60,383 nucleotides of DNA from Treponema sp. (GTDB lineage: Bacteria; Spirochaetota; Spirochaetia; Treponematales; Breznakiellaceae). The notes beneath the pieces are model-generated. The model made no database searches. It was not told where the DNA came from and saw nothing but the letters and a program-made list of their open reading frames with translations. Position 1 is the stretch's first letter. Every line of letters begins with the position of its first letter. The position numbers and the translations under genes are program-made. Location of the stretch: the NCBI GenBank assembly GCA_009788065.1, contig WQSF01000006.1:1-60383 (forward strand), in the 5' to 3' direction. Shown here piece after piece: positions 1-6,591 of this stretch.

Positions 1-117
1 CACTTATTGTTAATTATCGGTACTTTTATCCGTTTTCAATACTATATATAGGATAACCTATGGTTTTCCGGTTGTCAATGCTTAAAGAAAAGACAAAAAA
101 CCACCGTTAATCGAGTT

Positions 118-555
118 ATGAGATTCTCAAAATACCTGATAGGTTTATGGGCGGCAGTCATTGTTTACGCGCTTTTTTCTTTTTTGTCCGGCCCTGCGGG
201 TTTATCAGCGTATAATTACCTGTTGGCGGAAAAAGAAAGACAACTGGACAACATAGGGCATTTGGGATTCATAAACGAGGATCTGGACAGAACCAGAAAT
301 AACCTGCTTTACGATCAGGATACACTGTTAATTCACGCCCGTCAGATGGGGTACGGCCAGGAAGACGAGCGATTTATACGTATTGTCGGTCTTGGAAGCC
401 CGAAAGTGACCCAAACCAGCGCGGGAAACATATATATCGCCTCCGAACCCGATTTTATTTCCGATAAAATTATTAAAATAACCGCTCTCTGCGCCGGTTT
501 ATTGATATTTACCTTTCTTTTGATGCTTGAAATCATCGAAAAACGTTCAAGATAG
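118..555 (+). CDS. FtsB/DivIC-like septum formation initiator (probable)
   Basis: This 145-residue protein is probably a small cell-division membrane protein. It has a transmembrane segment at about residues 5-27, then a charged helical stretch (about 35-70) suited to a coiled coil. After that comes a segment around LLIHARQMGYGQEDERFI that resembles the end of the FtsB/DivIC domain, where a helix is followed by a Gly-Tyr and a short conserved strand. Unusually, a second hydrophobic segment lies near the C-terminus (about 119-137), which canonical FtsB lacks. It is the first gene in the window, and convergent smpB ends 16 bp downstream. I see no strong Shine-Dalgarno site before the ATG. The family assignment rests on architecture and a weak motif, so another coiled-coil membrane protein is possible. 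Confidence 0.6.
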   Translation: MRFSKYLIGLWAAVIVYALFSFLSGPAGLSAYNYLLAEKERQLDNIGHLGFINEDLDRTRNNLLYDQDTLLIHARQMGYGQEDERFIRIVGLGSPKVTQTSAGNIYIASEPDFISDKIIKITALCAGLLIFTFLLMLEIIEKRSR

Positions 556-571
556 AGATAATTAATATAAT

Positions 572-1033
572 TTAAGAGAGTCCGTGTCTGAATTCACGGG
601 CAATTTCGCGTTTCAAGTCTTTTTCTTTTATATTGGCGCGTTTATCATAGGCTTTTTTACCTTTACAAAGTCCTAATTCGACCTTTACTCTGCCTTTTTT
701 AAAATAAAATGACAGCGGAACGAGGGTATAGCCTTTTTCTTCTACTTTCCTGTTGATTCGTTTTATTTCTTCTTTGTGAAGGAGCAGGCGTTTTTTTCTG
801 TCAGGTTCATGGTTAAAAATCGAGGAAAACGGGTTTTCCGCGACTATAAGGGAGCGCACCCATATTTCGCCGTTTATTACTTCCGCCCATGCGTCGGGAA
901 ACGAAATTTTTCCGTCGCGGAAGGATTTTACCTCAGTCCCAAGGAGCTCAATTCCGCACTCATAAGTTTCGTCTATCGAATAATCGTGGCGCGCTTTGCG
1001 GTTTTGAGCGATTATTTTTATTCCTTCACTCAT
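572..1033 (-). CDS. smpB: SsrA-binding protein SmpB
   Basis: SmpB binds tmRNA and brings it to stalled ribosomes for trans-translation. The 153-residue length is normal for the family. The N-terminus IKIIAQNRKARHDYSI matches the usual SmpB start, followed by the conserved ETYECGIELLGTEVKS and the central GKISFPDAWAEV segment. The basic C-terminal tail (KRANIKEKDLKREIAREF) is the part that enters the decoding site. The ATG lies 4 bp after the stop codon of the upstream PEGA/SUMF1 gene, so the two are probably cotranscribed; the end of that gene (AAGAAG) may act as a weak ribosome-binding site. I did not find the tmRNA gene in the window. Confidence 0.96.
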   Translation of the reverse strand: MSEGIKIIAQNRKARHDYSIDETYECGIELLGTEVKSFRDGKISFPDAWAEVINGEIWVRSLIVAENPFSSIFNHEPDRKKRLLLHKEEIKRINRKVEEKGYTLVPLSFYFKKGRVKVELGLCKGKKAYDKRANIKEKDLKREIAREFRHGLS

Positions 1034-1037
1034 AATT

Positions 1038-2513
1038 TTACTTCTTTGGCGCGGTTGCCGTAACCGGAGCTATTACCGCTCTGAATGTTACAATCGGCGA
1101 AGATAAATCGGGCGGGAGAGAACTGCCGTAAGCCTGAGGCGCCGCGTGGCTTTGTGTCAGAATAAAAGGTCTTCCGGCAAGCGCTCGTTCAGGCGAGCTT
1201 AACGTTTTTATCGCGTTTTCAGAAGCGGGGATTATATGCGAAAGCTGAGCGAAGGGGTCCGCTGTCCATTCCCATCCGCCGAATCTGCTGATCGTATTTA
1301 ACATTCTGTCATCGTTAACGCAGGCGAATTTCCACTCTGCTTCTGTCGGCAATCTTACTTCCATACCCGCCAGAGATGAAGGAAGCCTTGTTGAAAGCCA
1401 CTTGCAGAAAGCGTCCGCCGCGTACCATGTTACGCCTGTAATGACGCCGGAATCTGTTTCAAACGGGAAAGCCGCGATTTCATCGAGGTAATCCGTTGTC
1501 TGATCCCTCCATTCTGGGTTTTCATTTAAAAAAGTTTCAAATAACGTTTTTGACACCGCTCTTTCACTGATAAGGTAGTTGTTGTTAAAAGGGATGAAAA
1601 GCGGTACAGATACGGCGACATCGCCCGAATTATTAAGATGCTGATCCGAATAACGGACTCTTGTAAAATTCATGCCTTCCAAAGAAAGCCGTGAAGGAAT
1701 ATCCGCTTCAGGAAGGGTTCTCTGTCTGGTTTTTACTGACGGCTCTTTCTGCCAGTTTGAGGCTTTTATTAAAGCTGAAATTTCTCTCGGCAGTGTTTGT
1801 TCAAGCCATTGCGCGCTTCCATCTGTTTGTGAAAGAAAATCCAGTATATCGGAAATTGATCCAAGGAGCGATACCGGCGAGGGTGCGTTTCCATGATTGT
1901 CTAAAAGAACTTTCGCGCGGATCAAATCGCGCAACGCGGCATTTGTCACAGAAAAGCGGGAAGCGGCTTTTAGTATGTCGTAGAGTTCTTCTCTCGCAAA
2001 AAGATCCGTGTTTCCAACACGGTAAGCTCCTTCTGAAAGGCTCATGGGTATTTGCCAAACAGCGGTCGGCTCGCCCGCGAATGTCCATTTTGCAAAATCT
2101 GCGGCGTAAAGCGCGAATGACGCAGCGGGGTCTTCCGCCGTCAATTTAAATTCAAGCGTGTAAATGCGAGGCGAAAATCTCGATCCGAAAGTTCTGGAAG
2201 GTATTTCATGAATTTGCGCCTCGCTTTTAAAACCGGGCATTACAGCCTCGATTGTATGCGTTCCTTTCGGGACGAATATCCTGTCGTCAGAAACACCCAT
2301 GTAAATGCCGTCTACTCTGACGGCGGCGCCCGAAGGTTCTGTTTTAACAATCAACATAGAACCAGGGTTTTTTATACCGGGCAGAAAAAGCAGGATAAAG
2401 AGAACAAGCAGTATTATAAACGAATAGAGGATTGTAAGGTACACGCCGGGGCGGATTCCGAGAAAAGGTTTTAGTTTTACCTGAATTTCACTGTCTGCTT
2501 GTTTGTTCTGCAT
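1038..2513 (-). CDS. Membrane-anchored PEGA plus SUMF1/FGE-sulfatase-domain protein
   Basis: This 491-residue envelope protein has one transmembrane segment near residues 25-47. A PEGA-type beta domain follows (about 50-105; motif VKTEPSGAAVRVDGIYMG). The C-terminal half is a formylglycine-generating-enzyme-like domain (about 310-480), recognised from VTWYAADAFCKWL and RLPTEAEWKFAC. In most bacteria such domains are not sulfatase activators and may act as binding or scaffold modules; catalytic Cys pairs are not evident here. The order TM-PEGA-SUMF1 suggests a periplasmic surface facing peptidoglycan or sugars, which is inference. A -10 box (TATAAT, 2525-2520 on the minus strand) ends 6 bases before the ATG, so the message may be leaderless. 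smpB follows 4 bp downstream. Confidence 0.8.
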   Translation of the reverse strand: MQNKQADSEIQVKLKPFLGIRPGVYLTILYSFIILLVLFILLFLPGIKNPGSMLIVKTEPSGAAVRVDGIYMGVSDDRIFVPKGTHTIEAVMPGFKSEAQIHEIPSRTFGSRFSPRIYTLEFKLTAEDPAASFALYAADFAKWTFAGEPTAVWQIPMSLSEGAYRVGNTDLFAREELYDILKAASRFSVTNAALRDLIRAKVLLDNHGNAPSPVSLLGSISDILDFLSQTDGSAQWLEQTLPREISALIKASNWQKEPSVKTRQRTLPEADIPSRLSLEGMNFTRVRYSDQHLNNSGDVAVSVPLFIPFNNNYLISERAVSKTLFETFLNENPEWRDQTTDYLDEIAAFPFETDSGVITGVTWYAADAFCKWLSTRLPSSLAGMEVRLPTEAEWKFACVNDDRMLNTISRFGGWEWTADPFAQLSHIIPASENAIKTLSSPERALAGRPFILTQSHAAPQAYGSSLPPDLSSPIVTFRAVIAPVTATAPKK

Positions 2514-2540
2514 GGGAGCATTATAGATTATTGTTTGGAA

Positions 2541-2577
2541 AATAAAAAGAGCTGCCCGATTTTGTTTCGAACAGCTC
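2541..2577 (-). terminator. Rho-independent terminator downstream of the PEGA gene
   Basis: On the minus strand GAGCTG (2577-2572) pairs with CAGCTC (2554-2549) across a 17-base loop, and the stem is followed by TTTTTATTTT. It lies after the stop codon of the 2680-3663 gene and before the promoter of the 1038-2513 gene, so it should separate the two transcription units. The loop is long, so efficiency may be modest. Confidence 0.6.
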
Positions 2578-2578
2578 C

Positions 2579-2649
2579 ATGCCCTTGAGGCATATCGGAG
2601 TTATAGTGATTTGGGAGGGGAACTATACCCCCGACATTTTGAATATCGG
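2579..2649 (-). ncRNA. Structured intergenic RNA segment (candidate)
   Basis: Read on the minus strand, this gap folds by eye into a series of hairpins. CCGATATT (2649-2642) pairs with AATGTCGG (2638-2631), loop of 3. GGGG (2631-2628) pairs with CCCC (2620-2617). ATGCC (2593-2589) pairs with GGCAT (2583-2579). A second CCGATAT copy (2598-2592) could compete for ATGTCGG (2637-2631). A terminator follows directly. It could be a 3'-UTR structure, a small RNA or an attenuator; no known RNA family is recognised. Confidence 0.3.
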
Positions 2650-2679
2650 TAGAGGGAGCGCCTTTCATTACGAATATTT

Positions 2680-3663
2680 TTATTCTTCTTCCTGGACGGT
2701 CAAATCGACCGCTAAAGCAACCCTGTAGGTTTTTCCGCGCTGTACGTTTAAAGACCTTGTGACGGTATAATCGCCGACCTGGAACCTGACTTCGTGCATC
2801 CCCGGCTCCACGTTTATAGGCTCTCTGTTTCGCAAAACCGGGCTATTATTAAGAAAAACTTGCGAATTTTGAGGTCCTTCAAAGATAATAATAGGGGTTG
2901 GATCTTGTAAATCGATGGTTATATCGACAATTTTCGCCCTTTCCACGACAAATCTTCTGCTTTCATTGCGGTAATCCTCGGAAAGAATGACAAGGTGGTG
3001 CTCGCCTTCTTTCAGCATTATTTGCTCGGAAATATTGGCTATTACATTGTCGTCGATTAGGACGGTAAAAGGTCTGTTTCTCAGTTGAGGCGGGTAGCGG
3101 GGAATAAGCCTTATCGCTCCTTCATCGCTTAAAATCGGTCTTGCGGTCAGGTTAAACATGATGTTTTCGAATTCGTCGGGAAGCCCCTTGCTTGCCTGCG
3201 TTAATCTGAACAGTACCGGAAACGACGCAGGCTGGATAAAAGCTGACGGCGCGACAATCGCGGATGTGGTAGTCCTAAGTCCGTGCTGCGCCCGCAGCGG
3301 GACATGGTAAAGAATCCTGAGCCGCGACGGAAGGGAATCCATCGTCAGCCTTGTGCCTTCGATGTCGCTTACCCCTGTCGCTGTCTGCGGATTTAAGTGA
3401 TTGTACATTGCCATTAAAAGAGAGCCCCTGTACGGCAGCCAGCTTTGGGGCGCTGTTATTTCGATTTCTATTCCTCTTAAAAAACGCGCGTCCGCGCCTA
3501 AGGATATTATTACAGAACTGTGAATGCCGATGGGAATACTTGTTTCCTGCGAGCCGGGAGATATTTCTATACTGCCTTCAACAGATGTGCGAAAAATTTC
3601 CGCATATAAAGAGAAACATGGAACAAGCAGTAAAACTGCCAGTAGTTTTATGGGTGTTGGCAT
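2680..3663 (-). CDS. Exported PEGA-domain protein
   Basis: This 327-residue secreted or periplasmic protein begins with a signal peptide (about residues 1-21, MPTPIKLLAVLLLVPCFSLY then A). The body is all beta in character. The C-terminal third holds two PEGA-like stretches: one around LIDDNVIANISEQIMLKEGEHH, shortened here to its core IDDNV...LKEGEH, and one around VFLNNSPVLRNREPINVEPG. Such domains are frequent in treponemal envelope proteins and are thought to contact the cell wall, but no enzymatic motif is visible. It lies 33 bp downstream of the LysM-M23 peptidase gene on the same strand, so a role in cell-wall handling is plausible by context. A terminator lies about 100 bp after its stop codon. 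Confidence 0.7.
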   Translation of the reverse strand: MPTPIKLLAVLLLVPCFSLYAEIFRTSVEGSIEISPGSQETSIPIGIHSSVIISLGADARFLRGIEIEITAPQSWLPYRGSLLMAMYNHLNPQTATGVSDIEGTRLTMDSLPSRLRILYHVPLRAQHGLRTTTSAIVAPSAFIQPASFPVLFRLTQASKGLPDEFENIMFNLTARPILSDEGAIRLIPRYPPQLRNRPFTVLIDDNVIANISEQIMLKEGEHHLVILSEDYRNESRRFVVERAKIVDITIDLQDPTPIIIFEGPQNSQVFLNNSPVLRNREPINVEPGMHEVRFQVGDYTVTRSLNVQRGKTYRVALAVDLTVQEEE

Positions 3664-3696
3664 ACTCTCTTATCCGATTTTTATTTCCGCCGGTTT

Positions 3697-4647
3697 CTAG
3701 GGACGGAGCCTTCCTGCCGGGTCGAATGGTTTCCCGTCCTGCCGCAATTCAAAATGAAGGTGCGGGCCTGTGGATTGGCCTGTAGTTCCTACCCTTCCTA
3801 TTAGACTACCTGATTTTACTTCGTTCCGCAAGACCGTTTCAATAATTTGCAGGTGTCCGTACAGACTTGTCCAGCTATTGCTGTGTCTGATGATCACGTA
3901 GTTTCCGTAAACAGGATCATAACCCGCCTGAGTTACAACTCCGTCAGCTACGGCAAAAACCTCTGTCCCTTCCGGCGCGGCTAGATCGATGCCTCTGTGC
4001 ATCGAAATGTTTCCCGTTATCGGATCGTTTCTTATACCGTAACGGCTTGTAATGCGGTATTGGCGCAACGGGAATCTGAATCCCGAGTTTAAAAAAAACG
4101 CTCTTTCTGTCGGCGTAAAATCCGCGCCCGGAACAAATAAATAAGCTTCAGATTTATCGCCAAATCTTATTTTTATTTCTACAGATGACGATTTTGTTTC
4201 CTGTCTTGCCGCTCCAAGCAGTTTTTCAAGGTCTGTATTAATATTTGAAGGTATGAAGATTCCGGGGCAGGAGGGGAGCAGCAGCGGTTTACCGGGCTGG
4301 AGCGCCGACGGATTGTTAAGCCCGTTAAGGCTTGCCAAAGCCGAGTAGGGAACATTGAGGCGCGCGGCAAGGAATAAAATATCGTCTTCAGGTTTTACCC
4401 TGTATTGGTAAATAGTCAGGTATTCAGCAATCTCTTCGGCATTTACGCCCCTGGCGCCGGCTAAACGCCTTCTGTTGGCATGAACGTCGCTTGTAAACTG
4501 CCTGAAAGCCAGATCGCCGGGATCAAGGCGCTTGATTTCCGGAAATTCAACGGATGGAGCCGCAGTCTGGGTAAAACTGTTAAACGGGAACAAAAAAATT
4601 AAAAAAAAGGCAAGGGCTAACCCCTTGCCTGTTCTAACTGAAAACAA
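3697..4647 (-). CDS. LysM plus M23 family metallopeptidase (cell-wall endopeptidase)
   Basis: This 316-residue exported peptidase should cleave peptidoglycan cross-bridges. A signal peptide (about 1-26) is followed by a LysM peptidoglycan-binding domain (about 75-127; DDILFLAARLNVP and LNGLNNPSALQPGKPLLLP). The M23/LytM domain occupies about 195-316. Zinc ligands appear intact: H and D in MHRGIDLAAPEG and the HLH in GPHLHFEL, with SLYGHL also present, so it is probably active rather than an EnvC-type activator. The start is TTG, 4 bases after the ferredoxin stop codon; GAGG just upstream and the tight spacing suggest translational coupling. The 2680-3663 PEGA gene follows on the same strand. 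Confidence 0.88.
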   Translation of the reverse strand: MFSVRTGKGLALAFFLIFLFPFNSFTQTAAPSVEFPEIKRLDPGDLAFRQFTSDVHANRRRLAGARGVNAEEIAEYLTIYQYRVKPEDDILFLAARLNVPYSALASLNGLNNPSALQPGKPLLLPSCPGIFIPSNINTDLEKLLGAARQETKSSSVEIKIRFGDKSEAYLFVPGADFTPTERAFFLNSGFRFPLRQYRITSRYGIRNDPITGNISMHRGIDLAAPEGTEVFAVADGVVTQAGYDPVYGNYVIIRHSNSWTSLYGHLQIIETVLRNEVKSGSLIGRVGTTGQSTGPHLHFELRQDGKPFDPAGRLRP

Positions 4648-4651
4648 AACC

Positions 4652-4822
4652 TCAACCGGCTGAAATCGCTTCTGTCGGGCATGTACTTACGCAAGCTCCG
4701 CAGTCTGTGCATTTTTCAGGATCAATCTGATATTGACCGTCTTTTTCGGAAATCGCTTCCGACGGGCAGTCGCCGACACATGAGCCGCAGCTAACACAAG
4801 CGTCACTGATTTTATGAGCCAT
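4652..4822 (-). CDS. 2[4Fe-4S] ferredoxin
   Basis: This is a small bacterial-type ferredoxin of 56 residues with two complete cluster motifs, CVSCGSCVGDCP and CTDCGACVSTCP. It is an electron carrier between cytoplasmic oxidoreductases, probably including anaerobic fermentative enzymes. I chose the ATG at 4822 (MAHKISDACV). A GTG four codons upstream is in frame, but it is part of the Shine-Dalgarno element GTGAGG, placed correctly for the ATG. An extended -10 promoter, TGGTATAAT, lies upstream (TATAAT at 4860-4855). The M23 peptidase gene starts 4 bases after the stop codon, an odd partner for a ferredoxin, so cotranscription may be accidental. Confidence 0.95.
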   Translation of the reverse strand: MAHKISDACVSCGSCVGDCPSEAISEKDGQYQIDPEKCTDCGACVSTCPTEAISAG

Positions 4823-4924
4823 CTTTTTCCTCACTATAATATAGATTTAGTTATATTATACCAATATACGCGGTAATTAGCAAGGAAAAATAAGCCGAAA
4901 ATAAATCATGCGTAAGCCGCGGTT

Positions 4925-4953
4925 TTGCGGCATTTTACATATATTTCTATAAG
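4925..4953 (+). promoter_or_regulatory. Sigma70-type promoter for the 4974 gene
   Basis: TTGCGG (4925-4930), a 17-bp spacer and TATAAG (4948-4953) predict a start near 4960. That leaves a 14-base leader carrying the Shine-Dalgarno site GGAGGG before the ATG at 4974. Confidence 0.5.
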
Positions 4954-4973
4954 TTCGTCTAGCGGAGGGAAAC

Positions 4974-5315
4974 ATGGTATTTTTTGGCGTTTTGATAGGA
5001 ATAATACTCATGGGCGGTATGGTTTTTATGGCGCTTGATAAGAAATCAAATTTTCCTATCCGTCTTGCAAGCCTTGGCGCTATTGCCGTCATGATAATAA
5101 CGGTGATTATCTGTGTTTTTGCCGTTCTTACGCACGATACTGTGATTGTAGATCCGTCTGTCTTGATAGTCGGCGAGCCTGCGGTTGTTGAGGAAAAGGG
5201 AGGCAGTAGTTTAGTTCCTCTCCTGCTAACGATATTTTTCTTTCTGGGTTTATTTACATTGATCGTGGTTCTTACGATGAGAGAGCATAAAAGAAGCGAT
5301 GTTAAAAAAACCTAA
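4974..5315 (+). CDS. Small membrane protein, unknown function
   Basis: I do not recognise this 113-residue protein. It has three hydrophobic segments (about 1-20, 30-52 and 77-101) and a short charged C-terminal tail (REHKRSDVKKT) that should be cytoplasmic. Between the second and third segments is a short acidic loop. No catalytic or binding motif is visible. The ATG is preceded by a strong GGAGGG ribosome-binding site. The gene is divergent from the ferredoxin and convergent with the epimerase gene: the last 4 bases overlap so that the two stop codons share CTAA at 5312-5315. Confidence 0.6.
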   Translation: MVFFGVLIGIILMGGMVFMALDKKSNFPIRLASLGAIAVMIITVIICVFAVLTHDTVIVDPSVLIVGEPAVVEEKGGSSLVPLLLTIFFFLGLFTLIVVLTMREHKRSDVKKT

Positions 5316-6361
5316 CTGTTTTTTATAGTATTTTTTACAGTTTCCAGAGCAGAAATTACCTTATCGCACCATTTATCAAATTCAGGATCTTCGATTTGAA
5401 GTTCGCTATGCGCCAGTATGTTGGAAACAGTCATTTTAATACCTTCGTCCGCGCGTATTTTTGCTGTAAAATCGGGCGCGAGTCTTTTTAATTTGGCGTT
5501 GTCAAAGACAACTGTGTTTGCTTTATCACCTAAAAGACTTCCGCGAAAATCATATCCGCCCTGTGAACATTCATCCAGAAATTCGCTTGCGATATGTACC
5601 GCTTTTAACGGCGTGTTCAGTGAGTCTGCGATAATGCCGTAAATCTGATTCCATGTTACGCTTTCATCGGATGTGATCTGTACAGCCTCTCCGATTGCGT
5701 GGATATTTCCGATTAGACGTACAAAAGCGCGCGCAAAATCGCTGTTATGGGTTAAAGTCCACAAACTTGTACCGTCTCCGTGGATGATAACCGGTTTTCC
5801 TTCCAGTATTCGTTTTAACACCTGCCAACTGCCGTTCGCGCCGTGCACCCCGAGCGGGACGCTTCTTTCGTCATAGGTGTGGCTCGGGCGCACGATTGTA
5901 ACAGGGAAGCCGTTTTGCCGGTATTTTTCTATCAGATATTCCTCGCAGGCGATTTTATCTCTTGTATATTTCCATAACGGATTGGAGAGAGGAGAGCTTT
6001 CTGTGATAAGATACGAAGACGGCGGTTTTTGATACGCCGAAGCCGAAGAAATAAAAATGTATTGTCTGCATAAACCGTCAAAAATATTGAAATCCTTTTC
6101 TGCTTGTTCAGGCGTAAACGCGATAAACTCGGCGACTGAATCGAATTTGTTTCCCTTGCCTAAAGCCTTTTCCAGTTTTTCCCTGATTGAGGACGCGTCT
6201 TCTGCTCTGATATCGCAGGCGATATGTTTAAATTCCTGTTCTTTGAACTCATTTTTTCTATTACCGCGGTTAAGCAGGTAAACATCCCAGCCCAACTGCG
6301 CCGCCCGTCTTGTGATCGCGCTTGAGATAGTGCCCGTTCCGCCTATAAATAGTATTTTCAT
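5312..6361 (-). CDS. NAD(P)-dependent epimerase/dehydratase (extended SDR family)
   Basis: This 349-residue cytoplasmic oxidoreductase has an N-terminal Rossmann fold with the nucleotide-binding motif FIGGTGTISSAI (residues 4-15). The conserved Tyr and Lys of the SDR active site are probably YTRDK (about 131-135), preceded by a serine-rich strand (FISSASAY). The overall pattern is closest to the atypical SDRs annotated as isoflavone-reductase-like or CSP41-like proteins, so the substrate (a nucleotide sugar or other carbonyl compound) cannot be named. A possible -10 box TATTAC ends 9 bases before the ATG, suggesting a very short or absent leader. The gene overlaps its convergent neighbour by 4 bp and has no obvious operon partner. 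Confidence 0.8.
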   Translation of the reverse strand: MKILFIGGTGTISSAITRRAAQLGWDVYLLNRGNRKNEFKEQEFKHIACDIRAEDASSIREKLEKALGKGNKFDSVAEFIAFTPEQAEKDFNIFDGLCRQYIFISSASAYQKPPSSYLITESSPLSNPLWKYTRDKIACEEYLIEKYRQNGFPVTIVRPSHTYDERSVPLGVHGANGSWQVLKRILEGKPVIIHGDGTSLWTLTHNSDFARAFVRLIGNIHAIGEAVQITSDESVTWNQIYGIIADSLNTPLKAVHIASEFLDECSQGGYDFRGSLLGDKANTVVFDNAKLKRLAPDFTAKIRADEGIKMTVSNILAHSELQIEDPEFDKWCDKVISALETVKNTIKNS

Positions 6362-6591
6362 GAGTTTAATGTAATACAGTTTAGAACGGTTAACAAGCGG
6401 CTAACCGGCATAGGGGTTTTGGGACAGGTGTTTAATATAGGATTTTTTCAATATGTTATGCTATAATATAGAAGAAGGGTGAGGGTTTTGCCGACAATTA
6501 TATATAAACGACATTGAAACGTCGTTTATCGAAGCGGTTTACGGCATTTATATGCTGCAAACCGCCATAGACATAATTTTTTAAGGCTTTA
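6362..6591 (+). promoter_or_regulatory. Promoter and structured leader of the giant repeat protein
   Basis: This 230-bp gap holds an extended -10 promoter, TGCTATAAT (TATAAT at 6462-6467), with no good -35. It predicts a leader of about 118 bases. The leader contains two hairpins: ATAAACGAC (6504-6512) with GTCGTTTAT (6521-6529), a perfect 9-bp stem; and GCGGTTT (6534-6540) with AAACCGC (6559-6565), enclosing GCAT/ATGC. TTAAGG, 5 bases before the ATG, is a modest ribosome-binding site. The hairpins may stabilise the very long message or regulate it. Confidence 0.5.

Noticed and set aside
1-117. Hairpin GGATAACC-tat-GGTTTTCC near 52-70 as a terminator
   Set aside because: It has a mismatch and no T run, and the upstream gene is outside the window, so its role cannot be judged.
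1691-2474. Plus-strand open frames opposite the PEGA/SUMF1 gene
   Set aside because: They are shadows of a recognisable domain protein and have no start signals.
4652-4834. GTG start for the ferredoxin at 4834
   Set aside because: The GTG is part of the Shine-Dalgarno element GTGAGG serving the ATG at 4822.
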